A stretch of 13,449 bases of DNA from JAJFHI01 sp050633705 (lineage in GTDB: Bacteria > Pseudomonadota > Alphaproteobacteria > Rhizobiales > Hyphomicrobiaceae): positions 1 to 13,449 of the forward strand of contig JBOEGZ010000015.1 in the NCBI GenBank assembly GCA_050633705.1. Reading direction: 5' to 3'. Shown here piece by piece: positions 1 to 6,314 of this stretch. Each line of letters starts with the position of its first letter. Positions within the stretch are counted from its first letter, which is position 1. Made by a program: the position numbers and the translations under genes. The notes below the pieces were generated by a model. The model saw only the letters and a program-made list of their open reading frames with translations, was not told the DNA's origin and did no database searches.

Positions 1-800
1 ACCTCGTGCGCCACGATAAGGTGATGCTCTGTATCGACAGCGGCTTGCACGTTGTATCCAACGACGCTCGCACCTCGCATGTTTGTGGCCATGGCGCGAG
101 AGTCCGGATCGGTCAGAGATATCTGTCTGTCAGGGGCTTCATGAACCTGTGCCTCAAGTTCTTTAAGTTCAGCCAGCCGGGCTCGCATCGCGGCAACTCT
201 TTCGGTCAAACGAACGACCTTTTCATTGACGCGTCCATCGTCTTGAAGATCGGCTTTTTCGATCGCTTCCAGATAACGCGCGATGCTCGCAGTAATCTGC
301 TCCATCCGACGCTTGAGTTTGCCGCGGGTGAAATTGCGATCTCGTGAGTTGACAGCCTTGAACTTGGCGCCATCAATGGCTGCGACGGCATGCTTGAAGA
401 GACCAATATCGGCGCGGATCTCCACGAACTTCGCGCAGACAGCTTGGATTGCCGTACCATTGTCTCTGCGGAAGTCAGCGACCGTCTTGAAGTCTGGTGC
501 AAGGCGCCCTGTGAGCCACATGACTTCGATATTGCGCTTGGCTTCGTTCTCAAGGCGCCGACTGGATTGGACGCGATTGAGGTAGCCGTAGAGATACAGC
601 TTCAGAAGTGTTGCCGGATGATAGCCCGGTCGCCCCGTCGCAGCAGGCTGAACGCGTGAAAACCCCAGAGTACTGAGATCAAGGTCGTCGATGAAGGCAT
701 CGATTACGCGAATAGGATGATCTTCGTCGACATAGTCATCAAGTCTTTTCGGCAACAGTGAAAGCTGCCCGCGCTCTTCGCCCTCGATAAATCGTGCCAT
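1..800 (-). CDS. IS1182-family transposase, N-terminal 266 residues (3' end outside window)
   Basis: This is a DDE transposase that would cut and paste its own element. The reading frame is open without a stop from the ATG at 800 down to the left edge. It begins MARFIEGEERGQLSLLPKRL and has a ribosome site (GGGAGG) 8 bases upstream. Features typical of the IS1182/IS5 superfamily are visible: the N-terminal segment with GRPGYHP and LLKLYLYGYLNRVQSSRRLE (residues about 57-83), AIDGAKFKAVNS with the first catalytic Asp at about residue 143, a charged coiled-coil stretch at about 160-215, and SLTDPDSR followed by GYNVQAAVDTEHHLIVAHE at the window edge, which should contain the second catalytic Asp. 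The C-terminal part with the catalytic Glu is outside. Nothing in the visible part looks broken. Family members are usually about 450 residues. Confidence 0.88.
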   Translation of the reverse strand, partial: MARFIEGEERGQLSLLPKRLDDYVDEDHPIRVIDAFIDDLDLSTLGFSRVQPAATGRPGYHPATLLKLYLYGYLNRVQSSRRLENEAKRNIEVMWLTGRLAPDFKTVADFRRDNGTAIQAVCAKFVEIRADIGLFKHAVAAIDGAKFKAVNSRDRNFTRGKLKRRMEQITASIARYLEAIEKADLQDDGRVNEKVVRLTERVAAMRARLAELKELEAQVHEAPDRQISLTDPDSRAMATNMRGASVVGYNVQAAVDTEHHLIVAHE

Positions 801-880
801 AGCTAGCCTCCCGCAGTGTTGCGAGAAACGGAATCTGATTTGGCGTTTTCACACAACCACGGGATGTTGCGTTTTTCGCT
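1..880 (-). mobile_element. IS1182-family insertion sequence, 5' part only, outer end approximate
   Basis: The element is recognised from its transposase, which reads leftward out of the window. The right boundary is approximate. The stretch about 842-885 holds two similar outward-reading segments, gcgttttcacacaac and gcgtttttcgctcaca. These resemble the tttttcacacag-type ends that I recall for IS1182 elements, so the terminal inverted repeat is probably there. The matching left end and any target-site duplication lie outside the window, so the element cannot be closed. The boundary is inference; the presence of an IS is well supported. Confidence 0.6.
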
Positions 881-1127
881 CACAGAGCAGCCAGGTCAGA
901 GCCGCATGTCGGTAGTTGGTCCAATTCGGACGTTTGGACTTGCAGTCTACCACTGCGTTCGAATGACTGCGCTTCGGCAAGCGCTGGAAAAACGGGTCAT
1001 CGTTTCCGATCAATGAAGAATTACTGGACAGCACTGGAAAATTTCGTTTTTGCACGCAAGGCCAAATCGCGTTAGTATCCCGTTCGGGTTCGGCTAATTC
1101 CAGTGGTTATTAAACTTTGGAGCATTA
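801..1127. other. Intergenic stretch between the transposase and the first metal-locus gene
   Basis: About 330 bases hold no convincing gene. The left part should include the outer end of the IS1182 element. The right part should carry the promoter of the downstream plus-strand genes. Short open frames on both strands here (816-1016 plus, 849-1055 minus) lack ribosome sites and look like chance. Confidence 0.5.
1050..1078 (+). promoter_or_regulatory. Weak candidate sigma-70 promoter for the 1128 gene
   Basis: TTGCAC at 1050-1055 and TAGTAT at 1073-1078 are separated by 17 bases and lie about 50 bases upstream of the ATG at 1128. Both boxes match consensus only in part, so this is a candidate rather than a firm call. 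Confidence 0.25.
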
Positions 1128-1529
1128 ATGCTTTTTGTGCTGTCAAAATTGAACAAGCGATTTGCTTTGCTGCAAGTCGTCAGTTTGACTTTTGCTATCA
1201 GCACCATCGTCATGTCATCTGTTGAAAGTCACGCTCATATCGATCACGCCAATCACGGTCATACGATTCATGACGTCAACGCACACAACGCTGACGCTGC
1301 GGTCGACCCAATTAAAAAATTTTTCCCTGAACCCCAAGAAAAAGAACACCAAAACAGCGATCTGCACGGCTCGTTCGCTGAAACCGTTCATTGTTTTTCT
1401 TTTATTGTCCCAGCCGACATCCATGTTGTGTTTCCAGCACCAAACGTTCTCAAGCATGACCGGCTGACACAACGACTTCTCACGCGATATCCATCTCGCC
1501 TCGAACGCCCTCCAAAAAACTCCGCCTGA
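1128..1529 (+). CDS. Small secreted His-rich protein, unknown function
   Basis: I do not recognise a named family. The 133-residue product starts with basic residues (K7, K10, R11) and then a hydrophobic stretch to about residue 33, which is a probable signal peptide or N-terminal anchor. A His cluster follows at residues 35-53 with seven His (HAHIDHANHGHTIHDVNAHN). Then come a charged linker with a proline (FFPEPQEKEH), GSFAETVHCF with the only Cys at 89, and a Pro/Arg-rich tail ending LERPPKNSA. The start is supported by GGAG a few bases upstream. The layout resembles the small His-rich accessory proteins (CzcI-like) that accompany czc exporters, and it sits first in the same-strand metal block. 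A periplasmic metal-binding role is inferred from composition and position, not from homology I can verify. Confidence 0.6.
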   Translation: MLFVLSKLNKRFALLQVVSLTFAISTIVMSSVESHAHIDHANHGHTIHDVNAHNADAAVDPIKKFFPEPQEKEHQNSDLHGSFAETVHCFSFIVPADIHVVFPAPNVLKHDRLTQRLLTRYPSRLERPPKNSA

Positions 1530-1664
1530 CACGCATTCAGCCAATTTGCAGCATGGTCACCGATTTTCTCGGTTCGCGATGGCACGCACAGAGCTGTATG
1601 CGCACGCGCTCAGATTATTCATCAGGAACGCCAGCAAACACCTGTAGGCACGTCATCTCATCAC

Positions 1665-1679
1665 TGTGTCATGTACACA
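1665..1679. promoter_or_regulatory. Dyad symmetry upstream of the 1739 gene
   Basis: TGTGT-catgt-ACACA is a 5-5-5 perfect dyad about 60 bases before the ATG at 1739. It could be a protein-binding site, but a 5-base half-site can arise by chance. No second copy was noticed in front of the other genes. Confidence 0.2.
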
Positions 1680-1738
1680 AGATGGATACCGCTACAGTTT
1701 TTTTGTTTAGCATCAGGGATAAAAAGGGAGGTCCGACG

Positions 1739-2023
1739 ATGACCTGCAAAATAAGAACGATTGCTGCTGCGGTCAGCATTCTAACTTTGCATTCAATCAC
1801 AACAGCAGGCGCCCATGTATTGCCTTGGCGAGCCGGTGAATCCCGACAGGTCGGCTACGGACACTGCGCCAAAGGGCCATGCAGGATGCGAACTTGCTGG
1901 GCTGAGAGTAAGCCGCATAGGCACGTCGGTAAGGAGATTGTCACTGATCGCATTGGACCGAGAAGTTGTTTCGATAACAAATGGGACACATCCATTCGTG
2001 CGTTTAAGGACCGTGGGCAATAG
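1739..2023 (+). CDS. Small secreted Cys/His protein, unknown function
   Basis: The 94-residue product begins MTCKIRTIAAAVSILTLHSI. It has a clear signal peptide with a likely cut after TTAGA (about residue 25). The mature part has four Cys (43, 48, 53, 77) and several His (26, 42, 60, 62), including GHCAKGPCRMRTC and KPHRH, so two disulfides or a metal site are possible. The open frame extends upstream to 1553. I chose ATG 1739 because GGGAGG lies 7 bases before it and the signal peptide starts there. I do not recognise a characterised family. It lies between two other secreted small genes in the metal block. Confidence 0.6.
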   Translation: MTCKIRTIAAAVSILTLHSITTAGAHVLPWRAGESRQVGYGHCAKGPCRMRTCWAESKPHRHVGKEIVTDRIGPRSCFDNKWDTSIRAFKDRGQ

Positions 2024-2294
2024 CTAGCTTCTTGGGCCTCGTCTCTTCGCAATACCAGACGCACAAGCAATTATTCCGAAGCAGCCAAACTCCATTTCGA
2101 TGGACCGATCTTTTGGAAAATAAAATCACATCCACAGAGGACAACACAGAGTTAGTCTGAAAACTCAAAATGTTACTCTTTGGCCACAATGTTTCTACAA
2201 TGGGGCAACCATGGCGGAGGCATGGCGGAGAAGTGATTAATTCCCTGGTGTGCCGCCCTTGACCCGCCACATTTTAGCATTCAACAAGGTAGCA
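2024..2294. other. Intergenic stretch with an 11-base tandem repeat
   Basis: About 270 bases lie between two small secreted-protein genes. The only structure seen is a direct tandem repeat, catggcggagg followed by catggcggaga (2210-2231). AT-rich sequence at about 2115-2185 could hold a promoter for the 2295 gene, but no convincing -35/-10 pair was identified. The minus-strand open frame covering 2004-2270 has no supporting signals. Confidence 0.4.
2210..2231. repeat. Two tandem copies of an 11-base unit
   Basis: catggcggagg at 2210-2220 is followed directly by catggcggaga at 2221-2231, with one mismatch at the last base. It lies about 65 bases before the ATG at 2295. It could be slippage or a paired binding site; function is unknown. 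Confidence 0.6.
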
Positions 2295-2777
2295 ATGGAT
2301 AGGATTCCGACTCGCAAAGCATCATATTTGTCAGCCAGGCGCTTTTGTGCCTGGCTCTTGATCGCTTTGATGCTTCCTGGAAGCTTAGCCAGCTCAGCGG
2401 TGGTTTGGTGTGTCGGGTCCGGCGGGCACTCCGCTCTGGAATTTTGCATTGGCGTCGATTGTGATCAATCTCCACTGCTTTATGGCGCGACTAATGCGAA
2501 GACAGACGCTACCAATACACACCGTTCCCAGCATGGTGACTGCACCGACATCGCGGTAGTGTCAGTAGAAGCAAATGTCTATACGCGCTATTTTGGCAAT
2601 ACAGAAGCCACGTTTTATTCCCGTGGAGACGGAAATGACTTCCCGGTTCTAGTCCGCCTGTTACCGCCACTTTCCACGGATAATCACTCGCGAAGTTCCA
2701 ACTTGAACTCTCGATCACCGAGTGATTTTATTGATCCTAATATACTCTCACGCCGTTCGACCGTCCTGAGAATCTAA
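2295..2777 (+). CDS. Secreted or membrane-anchored protein with Cys/His motifs, unknown function
   Basis: The 160-residue product begins MDRIPTRKASYLSARRF and then has one hydrophobic segment (about 18-37), a signal peptide or anchor. The first conserved-looking block is VWCVGSGGHSALEF (37-50, C39, H45), followed by C51 and C56. The second is RSQHGDCTDIAV (about 77-88, H80, C83). I recall uncharacterised proteins near metal exporters with the pattern CxGxxGHxxxE followed by C/HxDCxDI. Those blocks are the reason to call this a real gene; the match is from memory. The C-terminal half is Ser/Asn-rich and has no domain I recognise. ATG 2295 is preferred over an upstream GTG at 2250 because AAGGT precedes it and the basic n-region begins there. 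It lies 67 bases upstream of the czcC-type gene, probably in the same locus. Confidence 0.65.
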   Translation: MDRIPTRKASYLSARRFCAWLLIALMLPGSLASSAVVWCVGSGGHSALEFCIGVDCDQSPLLYGATNAKTDATNTHRSQHGDCTDIAVVSVEANVYTRYFGNTEATFYSRGDGNDFPVLVRLLPPLSTDNHSRSSNLNSRSPSDFIDPNILSRRSTVLRI

Positions 2778-2783
2778 ACACCC

Positions 2784-2802
2784 CAATTGTAACGGACAAT
2801 TG
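2784..2802. promoter_or_regulatory. Inverted repeat in front of the czcC-type gene
   Basis: CAATTGT-aacgg-ACAATTG is a perfect 7-base inverted repeat with a 5-base centre. It begins 7 bases after the preceding stop codon and lies about 43 bases before the ATG at 2845. The half-sites are AT-rich and no T-run follows, so an operator fits better than a terminator. Which protein would bind is unknown. Confidence 0.4.
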
Positions 2803-2844
2803 ACACGTGCCGGTTAGCGTAACCATCGGCGCGCATTTTCGTTC

Positions 2845-4227
2845 ATGATTGGGATCAAGATCGTGCCTTCTAAATCGAACATTCTCTCGCAATGCGTCAG
2901 TTCCACCTTTCTGCTGGTCCTAACGGGTTGTGCAGTGCAAGAGGTCGACGTCAGCGGTGCCAAAGTGGCCGGTGTGACATACCGTGCCGATGATGAGGCC
3001 GGCGAACCCGCCGTCGAAGCTTGGCCAGTTGCTGTGGCCGAGCCGCAACTCTCTTTTGATCGATCCTTGACCCTCCGCGAAGCAATCCATCGTGCCCTAC
3101 GTTACAGCCCCTCCTTGCAGGCGGCGGCTCTAGAAGTTGAAGCTAAGCACGGCGAGGCCGTCCAAGCCGCGGTGCGGCCTAATCCGCAAGCGTCGCTGGA
3201 GCTGGAGAACTTTGGCGGCACCGGAAACTTCGATGGTTTCGCGTCTGCTGAAGAAACGCTGGCAATTTCTCAACTCATCGAGCTTGGTGGAAAACGCTAC
3301 AAAAGGCTCGCTGTTGCTGAACTCGATAGAGACGTGAGTGCATGGGATTATGAAGCACGGCGTCTCCAGGTTACTCGGGAAACCGCCGAAGCATTTATCG
3401 ATGTTCTCGCAACACAACAGGCTATCACGAGATCGAAAGAAGCCAACCGCATTGCCCGGGAGCTAGAGCGCGACGTTAAAGCGCGCGTTGATGCTGGGTC
3501 GGTGAGCCCAATCGAGATACAACGCACGCGGCCAATCGTTGCCAATACGCTTGTCAGGTTACAAGCGGAACAGGCACGCCTGGAGCCAGCAAAGCGCCGA
3601 CTTGCGAGTATGTGGGGTGCGTCGATGCTCGATTTCGGGCGCGTCGCAGGCCGCTTCAGTATTCGAACTGAACTGCCTCCCGTGGACCAGATTCTTTCAG
3701 ACCTCGCCGGCAATCCGCAGATTGCACGTTGGAGCGACGAAATCGCACGACGGGGTGCCTTCGTCGCTCTTCAGTTTGCAAAAGCCGTACCGGATGTCAC
3801 GCTCGGCGCTGGCGTACGGCGTCTCAACGACACCGATGATACCGCCATCGTTGCGAGCGCATCTGTTGCACTCCCCCTTTTCGATCGCAACGCAGGAAAC
3901 ATTCAAGCCGCGGAATCCCGTTTGGCGAAAGCGGACTTTGAACGCGGGGCAACGGCAGCATCGTTGCGCTCAGTGATCCTGCAAACCTACGGAGACTTGG
4001 CCGCTGCGGCCGCAGAGGTCCGAGCATTGTCCGGCAGTGTTGTGCCTCCCGCGCGCGCCGCTTACCGCGCCGTGCAAACGAGCTATCAGGCTGGCGAATC
4101 TAATCTTCTCGCCGTACTGGACGCACGCCGCGTTCTGTTTGATGCCCAACTCAATCTCATCGACGCTCAAGCCAAATTCGAAAAAGCCAAGGTCCGCATC
4201 GAAGGGCTGATAGGCAGAAAAATCTAA
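2845..4227 (+). CDS. czcC: CzcC-type outer-membrane efflux lipoprotein (TolC family)
   Basis: This is the outer-membrane channel of a CBA heavy-metal exporter. It forms the exit duct through which the RND pump expels cations from the periplasm. The product has 460 residues, normal for the family. It has a lipoprotein signal with lipobox LTGC (Cys 29), so it should be lipidated at the outer membrane. Two OEP repeats follow. The first has LTLREAIHRALRYSPSLQAA (about 75-94) and RPNPQASLELENFGGTG (111-127), a hallmark of CzcC-like proteins, then FIDVLATQQAI. The second begins near ARRGAFVALQFAKAVPDVTLGAG and ends with YQAGESNLLAVLDARR and LIDAQAKFEKAKVRIEGLIG. ATG 2845 has no strong ribosome site. 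An in-frame GTG at 2863 with GGGA upstream is an alternative that keeps the lipobox. The adaptor and pump genes follow on the same strand. Confidence 0.93.
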   Translation: MIGIKIVPSKSNILSQCVSSTFLLVLTGCAVQEVDVSGAKVAGVTYRADDEAGEPAVEAWPVAVAEPQLSFDRSLTLREAIHRALRYSPSLQAAALEVEAKHGEAVQAAVRPNPQASLELENFGGTGNFDGFASAEETLAISQLIELGGKRYKRLAVAELDRDVSAWDYEARRLQVTRETAEAFIDVLATQQAITRSKEANRIARELERDVKARVDAGSVSPIEIQRTRPIVANTLVRLQAEQARLEPAKRRLASMWGASMLDFGRVAGRFSIRTELPPVDQILSDLAGNPQIARWSDEIARRGAFVALQFAKAVPDVTLGAGVRRLNDTDDTAIVASASVALPLFDRNAGNIQAAESRLAKADFERGATAASLRSVILQTYGDLAAAAAEVRALSGSVVPPARAAYRAVQTSYQAGESNLLAVLDARRVLFDAQLNLIDAQAKFEKAKVRIEGLIGRKI

Positions 4228-4254
4228 TCACGTCGTAAAATAAGGAGAAAGACT

Positions 4255-4605
4255 ATGAAGTTTATTATTGCCGCAGTTGCAGGAGTGACAATAGCCACTT
4301 GCGTCTTGAGTTTCGCTGGTCCTGCGTCAGCAGGAAATCAGATCAGAGGACATGAGATAAACACGCTAGCTCAGCCGCACTTATCGTCAGTGATTCGATT
4401 GGCAGAAAATGACAAGAAAGACGCGCATGACCACAGCGGTAATGATCACAAAGATCACGCGGACGACGACGGTCATAAAAGTGGTGAGGCAGCCCACCAC
4501 CAAGAGGAAGGGCATCAACACGTAGATGGTGATGAGCACGCAGACCATAAAGATGGCCACGATAGTCATGATGAACACATAAAAAAAGGCACGAATGCTG
4601 AGTAA
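4255..4605 (+). CDS. Small periplasmic His-rich protein
   Basis: The product has 116 residues, with a signal peptide likely cut after GPASA (residue 26). The mature part of about 90 residues holds 16 His plus many Asp/Glu, for example KKDAHDHSGNDHKDH and EEGHQHVDGDEHADHKDGHD. It has no Cys, no membrane segment and no folded-domain signature, so it is probably disordered until it binds metal. It starts 27 bases after the czcC-type stop with a strong AAGGAG ribosome site, so it is probably cotranscribed with the exporter. It likely acts as a periplasmic cation buffer or carrier that feeds the adaptor, which has a similar His stretch. This role is inferred from composition and position. The low-complexity sequence would make homology searches unreliable. 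Confidence 0.75.
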   Translation: MKFIIAAVAGVTIATCVLSFAGPASAGNQIRGHEINTLAQPHLSSVIRLAENDKKDAHDHSGNDHKDHADDDGHKSGEAAHHQEEGHQHVDGDEHADHKDGHDSHDEHIKKGTNAE

Positions 4606-4664
4606 GATAACCGTAGTTCTGGTCCCGGCAATTCCTTGGTCGAGACGCTAACGAGACGATGGTT

Positions 4665-4700
4665 TCGAGCCTCAATAACAAAGTTCAAGTCGAGGCTCGA
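4665..4700. repeat. Stem-loop between the His-rich gene and the czcB-type gene
   Basis: TCGAGCCTC (4665-4673) and GAGGCTCGA (4692-4700) are perfect complements with an 18-base loop. They lie 60 bases after the preceding stop and 28 bases before the next ATG. No T-run follows, so it is not a standard intrinsic terminator. It could set mRNA stability or relative expression of the two genes. Confidence 0.4.
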
Positions 4701-4728
4701 GTACCGATTTTAGGTAACGGAGATTCTG

Positions 4729-6300
4729 ATGACACGAATGATTGCGTTGCTGACAATGGGCCTATTCGCTGCCACAACTATGAGCGTGCGAGCCGACGAA
4801 CTCCCAAACACAAGAAGCATCGAAGCCTTTTCCACTTCCAAGAATGAACCACGCTCGCTGCCCGGCATCGTGCGTACTGACGACGGCACTATTTACCTTG
4901 AAACAGGGCAAGGTGCGGTGAGCGGCATACAAATTGCTGAGGCTGGACATGTTCATGAGGACGGGTCGCCCCACAAAGAAGATGATGCTGCCTCCGGCAA
5001 CAAAGCTGCGAGTGAGCTAACAAAGAGCGAAGCGGCCTCGGATGATCACAAGAAAAAAGACGGTCACGACCATAGTGAACATGGTCACAACGGCCCCAGG
5101 GACAAACCCGAAAAGGCGACGCATGAACCCGGCGGTCACTCAGAAAAGGGACATGATCACGGGAACGAGAAGACTGTCAAAGATGATGACGAACACGGTC
5201 ACGCAAATGGTGGCGCGGATGCGCCCGGACACGAAGAGCACGACGAGGGCGTAAGGCTCAGCAAAAAGCAGATGGACGAATTTGGGGTTCGGAATGCAAC
5301 AATCGGCCCGGGCCAAATCGCAACGATCATCAGTCGCCCTGCCGAGGTAAAATTCAACGAGAATTTTGTTGCACACGTATTTCCAAGAGTGTCGGGTGTC
5401 GTGCAGTCCGTGTCCGCTTCAGAAGGCGAGACGGTCCAGGAACGACAAGTCATTGCGCAGCTTGACAGTCGCGAACTTGCAGAAGCGAAGGCTGCGTATT
5501 TGGCGGCGACGGAACGCTACACTCTGGCTAAAGAGAACTATGAGCGCGAGGAATCACTTCAGCGCAAAAAAATTACGTCAGCGAAGTCATTGTCTGCGTC
5601 AAAGACGAAACTTGGTGAAGCGCGAATTGCATTGCGATCCTCAGATCAAAAACTGCGCGCACTCGGGATCGATGAAGTGTCCGTAAGTCAAATTACCAAT
5701 TCAGCACAAACCGATTTCACTCGATATATCATGCGCGCGCCGCTCGGCGGCATTGTGATCGAGCGACATCTGGTACGTGGTGAGTCCGTGAAGACGGATA
5801 GCAAGGCCTTCACAATTGCGGATGTGTCGACGATCTGGGTCGATATTAACATTTATCCGCGAGACCTGCCGAATGTGCGGGCAGGCCAAGCAGTGGTTGT
5901 AAAAACGAACAATGGACAAGAGGTGACCGGAAAAATTGAGTTTGTCTCACCACATGTTTCAGAAGCGACCCGGACGGCGAAGGCTCGCCTAGTTTTGGAC
6001 AACAGTAATTCGCTTCTTAAGCCGGGCCAGTTCGTAAAGGCTGAAATCGCGATATCTAAGACTGCGGCGGCCGTTCGCATACCTAAAAGCGCTCTGCAAA
6101 ACCAAAATGGGAAATCGGTAGTTTTCGTGGCAGATGCCGGCAGGTTCGAAACCCGTCCGGTGGAAGTTGGACAACAGGATAGCACCTATGCCGAGGTGGT
6201 CTCGGGTCTAAAGGCCGGAGAAACAGTAGTTGTCGATGGTGCCTTTGTCATTAAGTCCCAACTTTCCAAAGCAAGTTTCGGCGATGGCCACAATCACTAA
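4729..6300 (+). CDS. czcB: CzcB-type periplasmic adaptor with a large N-terminal His-rich insertion
   Basis: This is the membrane-fusion (HlyD/RND adaptor) subunit linking the inner-membrane pump to the outer-membrane channel. The product has 523 residues, longer than the usual roughly 380-420. A signal peptide is cut near SVRA (residue 22). Residues about 74-171 contain 16 His in repeats such as GHDHSEHGH and EHGHANG. The adaptor core begins at VRLSKKQMDEFGV (175-187). The barrel/lipoyl part has FPRVSGVVQSVSASEGETV and AQLDSRELAEAKAAY (to about 257). The hairpin follows (YTLAKENYEREESL), then RAPLGGIVIERHLVRGESV (second lipoyl half), VDINIYPRDLPNVRAGQAV (beta barrel) and the membrane-proximal AVRIPKSALQ with AGETVVVDGAFVIKSQL. 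The tail ends GDGHNH. ATG 4729 has GGAG 7 bases upstream. The His region is the odd feature and may bind the transported metal. Confidence 0.93.
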   Translation: MTRMIALLTMGLFAATTMSVRADELPNTRSIEAFSTSKNEPRSLPGIVRTDDGTIYLETGQGAVSGIQIAEAGHVHEDGSPHKEDDAASGNKAASELTKSEAASDDHKKKDGHDHSEHGHNGPRDKPEKATHEPGGHSEKGHDHGNEKTVKDDDEHGHANGGADAPGHEEHDEGVRLSKKQMDEFGVRNATIGPGQIATIISRPAEVKFNENFVAHVFPRVSGVVQSVSASEGETVQERQVIAQLDSRELAEAKAAYLAATERYTLAKENYEREESLQRKKITSAKSLSASKTKLGEARIALRSSDQKLRALGIDEVSVSQITNSAQTDFTRYIMRAPLGGIVIERHLVRGESVKTDSKAFTIADVSTIWVDINIYPRDLPNVRAGQAVVVKTNNGQEVTGKIEFVSPHVSEATRTAKARLVLDNSNSLLKPGQFVKAEIAISKTAAAVRIPKSALQNQNGKSVVFVADAGRFETRPVEVGQQDSTYAEVVSGLKAGETVVVDGAFVIKSQLSKASFGDGHNH

Positions 6301-6314
6301 CGTGAGTTTCTTTG

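Noticed and set aside
816..1055. Short open frames on both strands in the IS-proximal intergenic region
   Set aside because: They lack ribosome sites, signal peptides and recognisable motifs, and they overlap each other on opposite strands. The region probably includes the IS end.
1553..1738. N-terminal extension of the 1739 gene
   Set aside because: The extended part has no ribosome site, and a clear signal peptide with a good Shine-Dalgarno sequence begins at 1739.
2004..2270. Minus-strand 88-residue open frame
   Set aside because: It has no supporting start signal and no protein-like features. It lies opposite a plus-strand gene order with AT-rich intergenic sequence.
4343..4681. Minus-strand frame rich in His/Arg/Leu opposite the His-rich gene
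   Set aside because: It is a shadow created by the repetitive GAT/CAC codons of the real plus-strand gene, which has a signal peptide and a strong ribosome site.
4400..5230. CRISPR-like or tandem DNA repeats in the His-rich coding regions
   Set aside because: The similarity is at the amino-acid level (short His/Asp/Gly patterns). The DNA units are irregular with no constant repeat and spacer lengths.
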